Positions 14,906-22,232 of a stretch of 32,281 bases of DNA are shown here, piece by piece. Source of the stretch: an uncultured Synechococcus sp. (lineage in GTDB: Bacteria > Cyanobacteriota > Cyanobacteriia > Phormidesmidales > Phormidesmidaceae); the NCBI GenBank assembly GCA_937911865.1, contig CALDSK010000290.1, forward strand, positions 1-32,281. The letters are read 5' to 3'. The position numbers and the translations under genes were made by a program. Below the pieces are notes generated by a model that did no database searches, was not told the origin of the DNA, and saw nothing but the letters and a program-made list of their open reading frames with translations. Position 1 is the first letter of the stretch, and each line of letters opens with the position of its first letter.

Positions 14906-16526
14906 GCCCCAGCTGAGCATCTTCACCCAGAACTTCGCCGGGTTCGCCATTGGCCGCAACAATCAAACCGCCCGCATTTCCAGAGTAAACGTCGATCACT
15001 TCTTGACCTTCCCACAGGCGAATGTCACCGGGCTGCATGATGTCTTCAAACACAATCGTGCCATCGACACTGATACTGACATAGGTTTCGGCCGTGGCTT
15101 CTGTTTCTACATAAACTGGCGCGGTGCTGACTGGCTCAGGTTCAGGCGCGACTGGCTCAGGGACGACCTCTTCAACGACAGGCTCTGGTGGGGGCTCGGG
15201 GGCATCGGCGACTGAGGTGCGATCGCCACCCAGCAAGTTCGCTAGCAGTACAACACCTGCCGTCAGCGCGGCCACGACAACAGCGCCAATGGCAAAAGGT
15301 TTGAGGTTAGGGCCTTCCGGCGTGATTTCCACGCCTACCGGCTCGTCAGAATAGACCGCTCTAGGGGCTGCTACTTGCCCTACCTCGGCAGATTCAGTCT
15401 CCGAGACAGTGGGAGTACCGCCACTAGATTCAGAAAGTTCAGTGGTTCCTACTGCTGGATTTTCTGTTTCTAAAGTATCTACACCTAAAACATCTGTCCC
15501 TGAAGCGTCCGTATCTAACGAATTTGTTTCTAACGAATTTGTTTCTGAAGCACTCGTCTCTGAGGGAGCTGTCCCTGCAGTCTCCGATCCAAAAGCATCT
15601 GTGAAAGCATCTGTCTCTGAGCGTTCTGTCTCTGAGCGTAACGCTGGGTCCGGCAGGTCGTTGAGAGCAAGGCTCTCCTCACTGGAGAACGGAGCGGACG
15701 GGGCTAGTTCCAGCGCCTCCGTGGGTGGAATCTCTGCGTTCGCCGGATCAAGATTTGCCTGGTCAAATGCCGCAACCTGGTCGGCAAAACCATTTTCTGG
15801 GGACTGCTCAGAGATAGGCTGAACAGCGCTCTCTGCAGGTAGTTCGGTGGATAGTTCTGAGGGCAGTGGATCGAGCTTGAAAGGTTCTGGTTCAAAGGAA
15901 CCTGGTGTTTCCGCTGGAGTTGCGATCGCCTCTTCTCCGATGGGAGAGACCGGGTCCGATTCATTAAGTCCGTTCGTTTCTAGCGCACCTGACACGACGG
16001 GAATGTCATTAGCAAAAGGCGATTCTATCCCAGGAGATGGCGCATCGGTAGCTGGAGAAACCGGCGTATCTTGAACGGGCGACGCAGGCGAGCTGCCATT
16101 GGTATCACGGTTGAAACGCCCTGCTGTAGGTAGGCTGCTAGCGTTAAACAGCGTATTCGCATCGGGTGCGGCAGGCGTATGTACAGGTGAGCGGCCCCGA
16201 GTAAGGCGAGTTGTGGAGGAGCTTTCTTCAGCGACACGGGGAGCGGGTCTAGGGGTCGACGGAATGGAGTTCACCGTAAACTGCTGAGACAGCTCTAACC
16301 CTTTTAGGCCAAGGTTTTCAGCGTATCGACGAATAAAGCCTTGAACAAAGATCGGCTCCGGCAGCAAATCAGGATCGCCCGTTTCAATCCCGCTGAGCAG
16401 CTGGGGGCGAATATAGGTATGAATGGCGATATCTTCTAGTGATTTACCTTGCTTTTCGCGATTTTCACGCAGAAATGCACCGATTTGCGCCAGTTGATTC
16501 TGCTGCGCGGCACTGAATTTAGTCAC
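14883..16526 (-). CDS. rodZ: RodZ-like protein: HTH, disordered linker, TM helix, DUF4115-type end
   Basis: Probably a bitopic membrane protein of the RodZ family, which links MreB filaments to the cell-wall elongation machinery. Residues 12-82 form a RodZ-type helix-turn-helix (LAQIGAFLRENREKQGKSLE, then IRPQLLSGIETGD and FVQGFIRRYAENLGL). Residues 85-405 are a Ser/Thr/Glu/Pro-rich linker, far longer than in E. coli RodZ. A single membrane helix spans about 411-432 (FAIGAVVVAALTAGVVLLAN). A Pro/Glu stretch and a C-terminal beta domain of DUF4115 type (VYVETEATAETYVSISVDGT to the end) follow. The linker DNA contains perfect 15-base tandem duplications. The neighbouring Slt-type gene fits an envelope role. 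Confidence 0.85.
   Translation of the reverse strand: MTKFSAAQQNQLAQIGAFLRENREKQGKSLEDIAIHTYIRPQLLSGIETGDPDLLPEPIFVQGFIRRYAENLGLKGLELSQQFTVNSIPSTPRPAPRVAEESSSTTRLTRGRSPVHTPAAPDANTLFNASSLPTAGRFNRDTNGSSPASPVQDTPVSPATDAPSPGIESPFANDIPVVSGALETNGLNESDPVSPIGEEAIATPAETPGSFEPEPFKLDPLPSELSTELPAESAVQPISEQSPENGFADQVAAFDQANLDPANAEIPPTEALELAPSAPFSSEESLALNDLPDPALRSETERSETDAFTDAFGSETAGTAPSETSASETNSLETNSLDTDASGTDVLGVDTLETENPAVGTTELSESSGGTPTVSETESAEVGQVAAPRAVYSDEPVGVEITPEGPNLKPFAIGAVVVAALTAGVVLLANLLGGDRTSVADAPEPPPEPVVEEVVPEPVAPEPEPVSTAPVYVETEATAETYVSISVDGTIVFEDIMQPGDIRLWEGQEVIDVYSGNAGGLIVAANGEPGEVLGEDAQLGQKIFEAE
15514..15639. repeat. In-frame 15-base tandem duplications in the rodZ linker
   Basis: TCTAACGAATTTGTT is at 15514-15528 and 15529-15543. 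TCTGTCTCTGAGCGT is at 15610-15624 and 15625-15639. Both pairs are perfect and keep the frame, adding five residues each to the disordered linker (ETNSL and ETERS-type units). A 12-base pair (AAAGCATCTGTG/C) precedes the second pair. Confidence 0.92.
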
Positions 16527-16650
16527 AATACTCCATAAACCTAATGACTACCGTAGGTCTACCCATCGTATCAATGATTTGCTCTATGAAATGAGCAATC
16601 GAGGAATGGGCAATCGAGAGGGGCAATACCAGAGACGAAAATTAAAAGCC

Positions 16651-16718
16651 ATTTTTTGACTACGCATTTTTTGACTACGCTAGGCATAGGCAAAGATACG
16701 CTAGCAGAAACGCTAGCA
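16651..16718. repeat. Tandem ATTTTTTGACTACGC and ACGCTAGCA repeats downstream of slt
   Basis: Two perfect 15-base copies lie at 16651-16665 and 16666-16680. ACGCTAGCA then occurs at 16698-16706 and 16710-16718. All lie in the 204-base spacer between the slt-type gene and the RodZ-like gene, so they are in the leader of the latter if it is co-transcribed. Confidence 0.9.
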
Positions 16719-16730
16719 ATGCCCCTTAGC

Positions 16731-18938
16731 TTACAGAGCATCTACTCTATTCGCAATTTCAGGGTCGTAGAGGCGTAGGTAATTCCAGTAGCCTCCAAAA
16801 ACCGATTCTACGTAGCCTTTGGTTTCAGGATAGGGAATTTGCTCAACAAATTCATCCGCACTGGCAAAGTCTTTCTCTTCAACCCAGCCAGCAACCGCTC
16901 CGGGTCCGGCATTGTAGCTAGCAACAGCGTACAGCGAATTTTCGTTGAATTCGCTGTGGGTATAGTCGAGGTACCAGGTGCCAAATTTTACGTTATCGGC
17001 AGGTTGGCTTAGCGTGTAGCTATCTTCACCGATTTGGTCGCTAATCCACTCGCCAGTTTCAGGCATCACCTGCATCAGACCTACCGCGCCTACGACAGAG
17101 CGAATATCGGGCTGAAACCTAGATTCCTGTCTAACTAGAGCAGTCACTAGCAGAGGGTTGAGCTCGCGCTCTCTGGCCCAGCCTAAAATCAGCTCTGGAT
17201 AAGGAAAAGGATAGACAGCCTGCCAAAAAGTAGACGTTTCCTTCAGTGCTCTGTACTCAGAGACCTCCTCTGGGAGATCCCGCCACGACAGGCTAGACAC
17301 CATAAAGATGCCTTCTAAGTTATCACCGACACCGAGCCGAATCACGCCGTCAGTGAACTGCTCAGAGACCGTCGGCATTTGCGGATTGATAAACTCGCTT
17401 TGCCACTGATTCCAAGCTGTTTGGTTATGTCCTATCAGGTAAAGCTCCTGTAGCGCTGGAGACCCGGCTGGCAGGGGCATGCGCTTGACCGGAATGTCGA
17501 TATCGGGCTGAAATGAGCGCACCGTCTCAAAGTTGCCAACATTCCAATCTAGATAAATCGCTGAGCGCCAAGCGTAGTAGGACTCTGGATGGTTGCGAAT
17601 GACCTGCTCAAAGGCTTCACGGGCAGCGTCAGACTGATTTTGTCGCTGCTGCCATTTGCCCAGCCAAAACCCGGCTTCGGCAGCTAGATCATCATCGGGC
17701 GAGGCTTCTACTAATTGCTTGGCCCAGCTGATCGCCGCGCCGTAGTTGCCCGATTTGGCGTTCGCATTGGCCTGCTCAAAGCGAATTTGCGCCGCTGCTG
17801 CGGAGTCAGAATACTGAGAAAGAATAGAGGCGCGTGCCTGTTTGGCAGAGTCCGGGCTTTTGAGCTGATCAAGAATTTCTGCGCGATCAGCGAGAGCCTC
17901 ACCAGCTCTGTCTGGGAAGCGGGTGATCACCTCGTCCAGGGTTGCGATCGCAACAAATTCTGATCGTAGCTTGGCCAGGTTCAATAGCCCCGTTGCTGTT
18001 TCTGGACTGTCAGGAAAGGTTTGGTTCAACTGCTGGTAGTACCGGATGGCTTCTTGGGTTTTCCCACCGCGTTCTTTACCTCTAGCAGCTCGGTATTGCG
18101 ATCGCGGGGTTCCAGGCGCTCTGGCATAGGCATCACCAGCCTGACCATAGTTCTGCGTTTCCCAATAGCCAAACCCAATAGCCGCCCAGTCATCAGGCGT
18201 CAGCGAGCTGCCGTGTTCACTCACTAGACGGTTGAGTATCTGTACATACTCAGGGCTTTCAAGGCCGTGATAGGCAATATTTCTGAGCAGCGGCAGCGCT
18301 GCTGAATCAGGTGTGCCACCAGCAGCGTTACCAGAAGAGGCCTGATCGAGATTAGCTAACTCGCGAAAAGCAACGTTGATACTGAGCGGGTGAGCGGGAA
18401 ATTTTTCGAGCAGTTGCGCCCAAGCATTGGGATTTGCAGGCGCGGTTTGATCATCTGCGGGTAACCCTAACTGATACAGGGCTTCTGCGCTAGCTGCACT
18501 TTCTGGATACTGTTCAGTGAGCGCGGTCCAGGTGTTTACAGCGGCCTCTCGCTGCCCAGTTGCCGCTTGGGCCTGTGCACGCCTAAGTAATATATAGCCA
18601 GCCAAACTTTGGTAGCTATCTTCCAAGCCTTCTAATAGCGGTAGTGCCTGCTCCGCCTGTGCTCTATTGATGTAGTCAGTAGCGAGCATGTATCGAGCGC
18701 GATCACGCTCGATACCATTCTCACGCTCAGCTATATTAGCTAGCGCATCCGCACGAACATCCGCTGGCTGAGCAATTAAGCCCAAAACGGCTGAATCCCT
18801 GACCGATTCTATCTCAACCTGCTCGGCTGATTTAAACGCGTCAGTCGTTTTAAGTAGCTTTACCGCCAACCCAACCGACAGCGTGCCTACACCCACCAGC
18901 GCTATGATCGGCAATTTATCTTTTAGCGTCTTTAGCAT
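16731..18938 (-). CDS. slt: Slt-type soluble lytic murein transglycosylase
   Basis: Cleaves peptidoglycan glycan strands to form 1,6-anhydromuropeptides. The 735-aa protein starts with a membrane or signal segment (IIALVGVGTLSVGLAVKLL, residues 10-28). A long alpha-superhelix of TPR-like repeats follows (about 50-560; for example YYQQLNQTFPDSPETATGLL). The SLT catalytic domain covers about 585-725. There LLVTALVRQESRFQPDIRS contains catalytic Glu605, followed by VGAVGLMQVMPETG, then YAVASYNAGPGAV and ETKGYVESV. The size and order match Slt70-family enzymes. The N-terminal helix may act as an uncleaved anchor. On the same strand as the RodZ-like gene and tatC; divergent from pepA. Confidence 0.95.
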   Translation of the reverse strand: MLKTLKDKLPIIALVGVGTLSVGLAVKLLKTTDAFKSAEQVEIESVRDSAVLGLIAQPADVRADALANIAERENGIERDRARYMLATDYINRAQAEQALPLLEGLEDSYQSLAGYILLRRAQAQAATGQREAAVNTWTALTEQYPESAASAEALYQLGLPADDQTAPANPNAWAQLLEKFPAHPLSINVAFRELANLDQASSGNAAGGTPDSAALPLLRNIAYHGLESPEYVQILNRLVSEHGSSLTPDDWAAIGFGYWETQNYGQAGDAYARAPGTPRSQYRAARGKERGGKTQEAIRYYQQLNQTFPDSPETATGLLNLAKLRSEFVAIATLDEVITRFPDRAGEALADRAEILDQLKSPDSAKQARASILSQYSDSAAAAQIRFEQANANAKSGNYGAAISWAKQLVEASPDDDLAAEAGFWLGKWQQRQNQSDAAREAFEQVIRNHPESYYAWRSAIYLDWNVGNFETVRSFQPDIDIPVKRMPLPAGSPALQELYLIGHNQTAWNQWQSEFINPQMPTVSEQFTDGVIRLGVGDNLEGIFMVSSLSWRDLPEEVSEYRALKETSTFWQAVYPFPYPELILGWARERELNPLLVTALVRQESRFQPDIRSVVGAVGLMQVMPETGEWISDQIGEDSYTLSQPADNVKFGTWYLDYTHSEFNENSLYAVASYNAGPGAVAGWVEEKDFASADEFVEQIPYPETKGYVESVFGGYWNYLRLYDPEIANRVDAL

Positions 18939-19261
18939 GTTGAGTTCACAATTTTTTTGGCGGATCTTTTTTGGCGGATCTTTGTAGATATCAGTGGATA
19001 TCTTTGCCAGGGATAAAGAACAGTTCAGTCAAAAGTAAGTCAGAAAAATTACGGACAGCCTTTGAAGTTTTAACAGAAAAAACCTGAAATGGTGAGGTAG
19101 GATTTGCGGAGTTTTGATAGTAAAAAAGTGAATTGACGAGCGGACCGACTGCGGGTGAGTGTCGAAAGTCGAATCACAACCCAAGCGAAAAACGTCAAAA
19201 TCAGTAGATACTATAGAACGGAACAAAAATAAGTAAACATCGAAAGATCAGCGAATAGGGA
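18939..19261. other. Divergent promoter region between slt and pepA
   Basis: AT-rich DNA with no gene; the small minus-strand frame at 19029-19226 lacks protein character. TTTTTTGGCGGATC is duplicated in tandem at 18953-18966 and 18967-18980 (period 14), just upstream of the slt start, so it lies in that gene's leader or promoter. No sigma-70 promoter could be assigned firmly. Confidence 0.55.
18953..18980. repeat. Tandem TTTTTTGGCGGATC
   Basis: Two perfect 14-base copies, 18953-18966 and 18967-18980, lie head to tail upstream of the slt-type gene. Confidence 0.93.
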
Positions 19262-20734
19262 ATGGATTTTATAGCGTCGGCTCAATCTTGTCTTAGTTGG
19301 CAAGGAGATTGCTTGGTGATAGGTCTCTCGGAAGAGTCTTTGCCACTCACCGGAATATTGTCAGACTTGAACGCTCAGGTAGATGGGCTATTACAGACGC
19401 TAATAGACGAAGAGGCCTTTGAGGGCAAAGCTGGTACGACTGCTATTACGCGACTCAACGCAGGCTCTTCTGTTAAAAAAATTGGGGTGCTTGGCCTGGG
19501 TAGCTCTGACGCAATGAATCTAGAGAGCTTACGCCGCGGCGCGGCAAGCGCCGCCAAACTTGCCCAAAAAGCAAAGGCTACGTCCTTAGCCATTAGCTTT
19601 CCGGTATGGAACAACGGCCCAGCGGTCACGGCTCAAGCACTGACAGAAGGTATTATTCTAGCGCTGAACAAAGATAGCCGGTTTAAATCTGAACCTGACA
19701 AGACTAAGACCGAGCTGAGCCAAATCCATTTGCTAGCTTTTGCCGGTCATGACGCGGCGATAGAAAAGGCAAAAGTTATCTGCGAAGGGGTGATATTAGC
19801 CCGTGAGCTTGTTTCTGCGCCCCCTAATGTTGTCACCCCCGAAAAGCTGGCAGATACGGCTGCTGACCTGGCTAAAGACTACGGACTCAAGCTGGAAGTG
19901 CTAGAGCGCGAAGCCTGCGAACAGCTAGGGATGGGCGCTTACCTAGGGGTAGCCAAAGCCTCAGATTTGCCGCCAAAATTCATTCACCTGACCTACAGCC
20001 CTGAGAGCACAGCTAAACGTAAGGTGGCCATTATCGGGAAAGGGCTCACCTTTGACTCAGGCGGATTGAATCTGAAGCCTAGCGGCTCAGGGATTGAAAT
20101 GATGAAGATTGATATGGGCGGGGCGGCAGCTGTGTTGGGCGCTGCAAAAGCGATCGCTCAGCTCAAACCCGACGTCGAGGTTCACTTTATTAGTGCTGCC
20201 ACCGAGAACATGGTCAGCGGCCACGCCATGCGCCCTGGCGATATCCTCACTGCATCTAATGGCAAAACCATTGAAGTCAACAACACAGATGCAGAAGGCC
20301 GGCTAACCTTAGCCGACGCGCTGGTGTACGCAGATAAGCTGGGCGTCGATGCCATGATTGATTTGGCTACGCTGACCGGCGCTTGCGTGGTGGCCCTAGG
20401 AGACGATATTTCTGCACTCTTTAGCCCCAATGAAGAGCTGGCAGAGTCGCTCTCTTCAGCGGCCCGTCTTTCCGGCGAAAAAATGTGGCAGATGCCGATG
20501 GAAGATAAGTACTTTGAAGGGCTGAAATCGGTGGTTGCCGATATGAAAAATACTGGCCCTAGAGCAGGCGGGTCGATTACTGCCGCCCTGTTTTTAAAGC
20601 AGTTTGTTAAAGACACCCCCTGGGCGCATATTGATGTGGCAGGCCCTGTATGGACAGACAAAGAAAATGGTTATAACAGCCCAGGTGCTACCGGATACGG
20701 CGTAAGAATGCTGGTGCAGTGGGTAAGCGAATGA
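19262..20734 (+). CDS. pepA: Leucyl aminopeptidase (M17)
   Basis: A cytosolic two-metal aminopeptidase that removes N-terminal residues, usually as a hexamer. The 490-aa protein has the M17 layout: a variable N-terminal domain (to about 170) and a C-terminal catalytic domain. Metal and active-site motifs are VAIIGKGLTFDSGGLNLKP, MMKIDMGGAAAVLGAAKAI, and the M17 signature NTDAEGRL at residues 341-348 with the arginine that holds bicarbonate. SAATENMVSGHAMRPGD and the C-terminal WAHIDVAGPVW fit as well. The start ATG at 19262 is preceded by AGGG almost directly, so initiation may not depend on Shine-Dalgarno pairing. Its last 64 bases overlap an antisense zinc-ribbon gene. Confidence 0.97.
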   Translation: MDFIASAQSCLSWQGDCLVIGLSEESLPLTGILSDLNAQVDGLLQTLIDEEAFEGKAGTTAITRLNAGSSVKKIGVLGLGSSDAMNLESLRRGAASAAKLAQKAKATSLAISFPVWNNGPAVTAQALTEGIILALNKDSRFKSEPDKTKTELSQIHLLAFAGHDAAIEKAKVICEGVILARELVSAPPNVVTPEKLADTAADLAKDYGLKLEVLEREACEQLGMGAYLGVAKASDLPPKFIHLTYSPESTAKRKVAIIGKGLTFDSGGLNLKPSGSGIEMMKIDMGGAAAVLGAAKAIAQLKPDVEVHFISAATENMVSGHAMRPGDILTASNGKTIEVNNTDAEGRLTLADALVYADKLGVDAMIDLATLTGACVVALGDDISALFSPNEELAESLSSAARLSGEKMWQMPMEDKYFEGLKSVVADMKNTGPRAGGSITAALFLKQFVKDTPWAHIDVAGPVWTDKENGYNSPGATGYGVRMLVQWVSE

Positions 20735-20967
20735 GCATCAGCAGACACCGCTGAGATAAGGCTATGGCTGGGTTCAGCGGTGCGAGGCTGAATATAAGGC
20801 ATCTCCTGCCGACAAGTCGGGCAAAACCAGCTAATACGCTTTTTTTGAAAGTGACGCAGCAGCCTATCATCACACACATGGCACCGTGAGCTGCTCTGTA
20901 GAAGATTACCGTGGAGATTAACCTGAAGATTGCCCTTTAAAGAATTGCCTTGAAGAAGGTGAGTCAT
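20671..20967 (-). CDS. Small zinc-ribbon protein overlapping pepA
   Basis: The 98-aa product has two Cys pairs, RCHVCDDRLL and WFCPTCRQEM, 16 residues apart, with a basic segment between (RHFQKKRIS). This is a zinc ribbon. I recall small cyanobacterial proteins with LLRH between the pairs and WFC-x2-C-x-QEMP after, but cannot verify it. The ATG at 20967 has a weak AGG upstream; the open frame extends to 21066 and a longer form is possible. The C-terminal 21 codons and stop overlap the 3' end of pepA on the other strand by 64 bases. The tail after residue 60 is low-confidence. Function unknown; perhaps regulatory. Confidence 0.6.
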   Translation of the reverse strand: MTHLLQGNSLKGNLQVNLHGNLLQSSSRCHVCDDRLLRHFQKKRISWFCPTCRQEMPYIQPRTAEPSHSLISAVSADAHSLTHCTSILTPYPVAPGLL

Positions 20968-21151
20968 GAAGCCTGTTAGAGAAATTGAGCGGCACCTCGA
21001 ACGCAGCGAAGAATCCTTTGCTGCGCTCTTTTTGCAGGTGCCGCTGATGTGTCGCGTCTCTAACATAGCCGTTAAACAGTGATGCCCTGTTTCGGGGAAC
21101 TACGGAGATATCTGCCGTAGTTTCCTGCGTAGCCATCAGAGGGCAAACGAG

Positions 21152-21547
21152 CTACATCATTGATTCAAATAGCCCAATTAGATTGCCAGCAGGATCTCTA
21201 AAATAAGCAACTTTAAGTGAGAACTCATTATTTTGAGTGGGCGGCTCGGCAAATTCAACATCGGCCTGACGTAGCTCGTGATAAATATCGTCTAAGTTTT
21301 GAACATTCAAGATGAGGCCAACTCTATCTTGAATGTCTTTACCGATGGCTTTGTCACTGGTGCGCAAAATTTCAGACATTTCCTGCTGACGAAATAAAGA
21401 CAGCCGAAAATCGGCAACTTTGAATTCGGCATAGCCTTTTTCAACCTGGATCGTGACAGGTTCAAATTTGAGCACATCGCGATAGAACTCAGCGCAGGCA
21501 CCGATATCAGAAACAAAAAAGCGGGTGTGCGCGGATTTAACGTCCAT
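21152..21547 (-). CDS. VOC (glyoxalase/bleomycin-resistance) family protein
   Basis: A small metal-dependent enzyme or binding protein of the vicinal oxygen chelate superfamily. The 131 residues show two beta-alpha-beta-beta-beta modules: SAHTRFFVSDIGACAEFYRD, VEKGYAEFKVADFRLSLFRQ, then LILNVQNLDDIYHELRQADV, and a C-terminal VAYFRDPAGNLIGLFES, where the final Glu is the usual metal ligand. His7 may be the first ligand. The substrate cannot be inferred, since the superfamily includes glyoxalases, dioxygenases and antibiotic-binding proteins. It is a single gene, following the zinc-ribbon gene on the same strand. Confidence 0.9.
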   Translation of the reverse strand: MDVKSAHTRFFVSDIGACAEFYRDVLKFEPVTIQVEKGYAEFKVADFRLSLFRQQEMSEILRTSDKAIGKDIQDRVGLILNVQNLDDIYHELRQADVEFAEPPTQNNEFSLKVAYFRDPAGNLIGLFESMM

Positions 21548-21759
21548 AGGTCACTCTTGTCACAACGGCTATCAGTCTACTAGATTCGACCGGTCTATGA
21601 CTCTCTCGGGCCTTGTCTGTGTAGCCTCTAACCAGTTGCTTTACGGCGTAGCTTTACACAAATATGACATTGCTAATACGAACATGAGAGCATCACAGCT
21701 GTAGTGATTTTGGGGAGCGCTTCCTAATTACAACCCAATTCAATACTGCCAAAATTGCT

Positions 21760-22179
21760 ATGTCTGATTGCAACACGCCTGTGCAAACTCATCTGCCGAA
21801 AAAAGTTGTCTACTTATCAGCCAGCTACGGGCTTTGTTTTTTGCTGATGCTGTTCTTAGCCTACGAGGGGCGCCTGCCTGTAGGTTGGTTTACCCAGTTC
21901 CATAATGCTGACAAAGTAGGCCATCTGATTTTGTACTGCATTCCTAGCTACTTGGGACACCGACTGTGTCGGGGCAAGCATGTTTTTCATTGGCTACCAG
22001 CCTTTCCAGGGTTATTTACGCTGTTTACAATTACCGAAGAACTTGCACAAGGCCTATCGCCAAACCGCACGTTGGATGCAGGCGATATGGTGTGTAGCTT
22101 AGTCGGGATTGCTGCGGGCTATTGGCTAGCACAGCGAACCCTCTCAAAGGCCACGCAGGCTGATACCTCAATAGATTGA
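21760..22179 (+). CDS. VanZ-like membrane protein
   Basis: A 139-aa membrane protein with about four hydrophobic segments (residues 18-38, 52-66, 80-95 and 110-128). The VanZ signature is present: NADKVGHLILYCIPSYLG, followed by FTITEELAQGLSPNRTLDAG and DMVCSLVGIAAGYWLAQ. The Glu-Glu and the Arg-x-x-Asp motif are typical of the family. VanZ proteins are linked to teicoplanin tolerance in enterococci, but the activity of cyanobacterial members is unknown. The last codons lie at the start of a 15-base tandem array, and the next gene converges on it with only 34 bases between. Confidence 0.87.
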   Translation: MSDCNTPVQTHLPKKVVYLSASYGLCFLLMLFLAYEGRLPVGWFTQFHNADKVGHLILYCIPSYLGHRLCRGKHVFHWLPAFPGLFTLFTITEELAQGLSPNRTLDAGDMVCSLVGIAAGYWLAQRTLSKATQADTSID

Positions 22180-22232
22180 CTTCTCAAAGATTGACTTCTC
22201 AAAGATTGAAGTCTCAAAGATTGAAGTTTCTA
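22173..22232. repeat. Four 15-base tandem units spanning two convergent stop codons
   Basis: Units at 22173-22187 and 22188-22202 read AGATTGACTTCTCAA; those at 22203-22217 and 22218-22232 read AGATTGAAGTCTCAA and AGATTGAAGTTTCTA. The first contains the TGA of the VanZ-like gene (22177-22179), and the third and fourth cover the stop and last codons of the 831-aa gene (stop at 22214-22216). Confidence 0.93.

Noticed and set aside
14835..16287. Several plus-strand frames opposite the RodZ-like gene
   Set aside because: They are shadows of a GC-biased, low-complexity linker; the minus-strand protein has recognisable ordered domains.
19029..19226. Minus-strand 65-aa open frame upstream of pepA
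   Set aside because: It lies in AT-rich divergent promoter DNA and has no motif or start signal.
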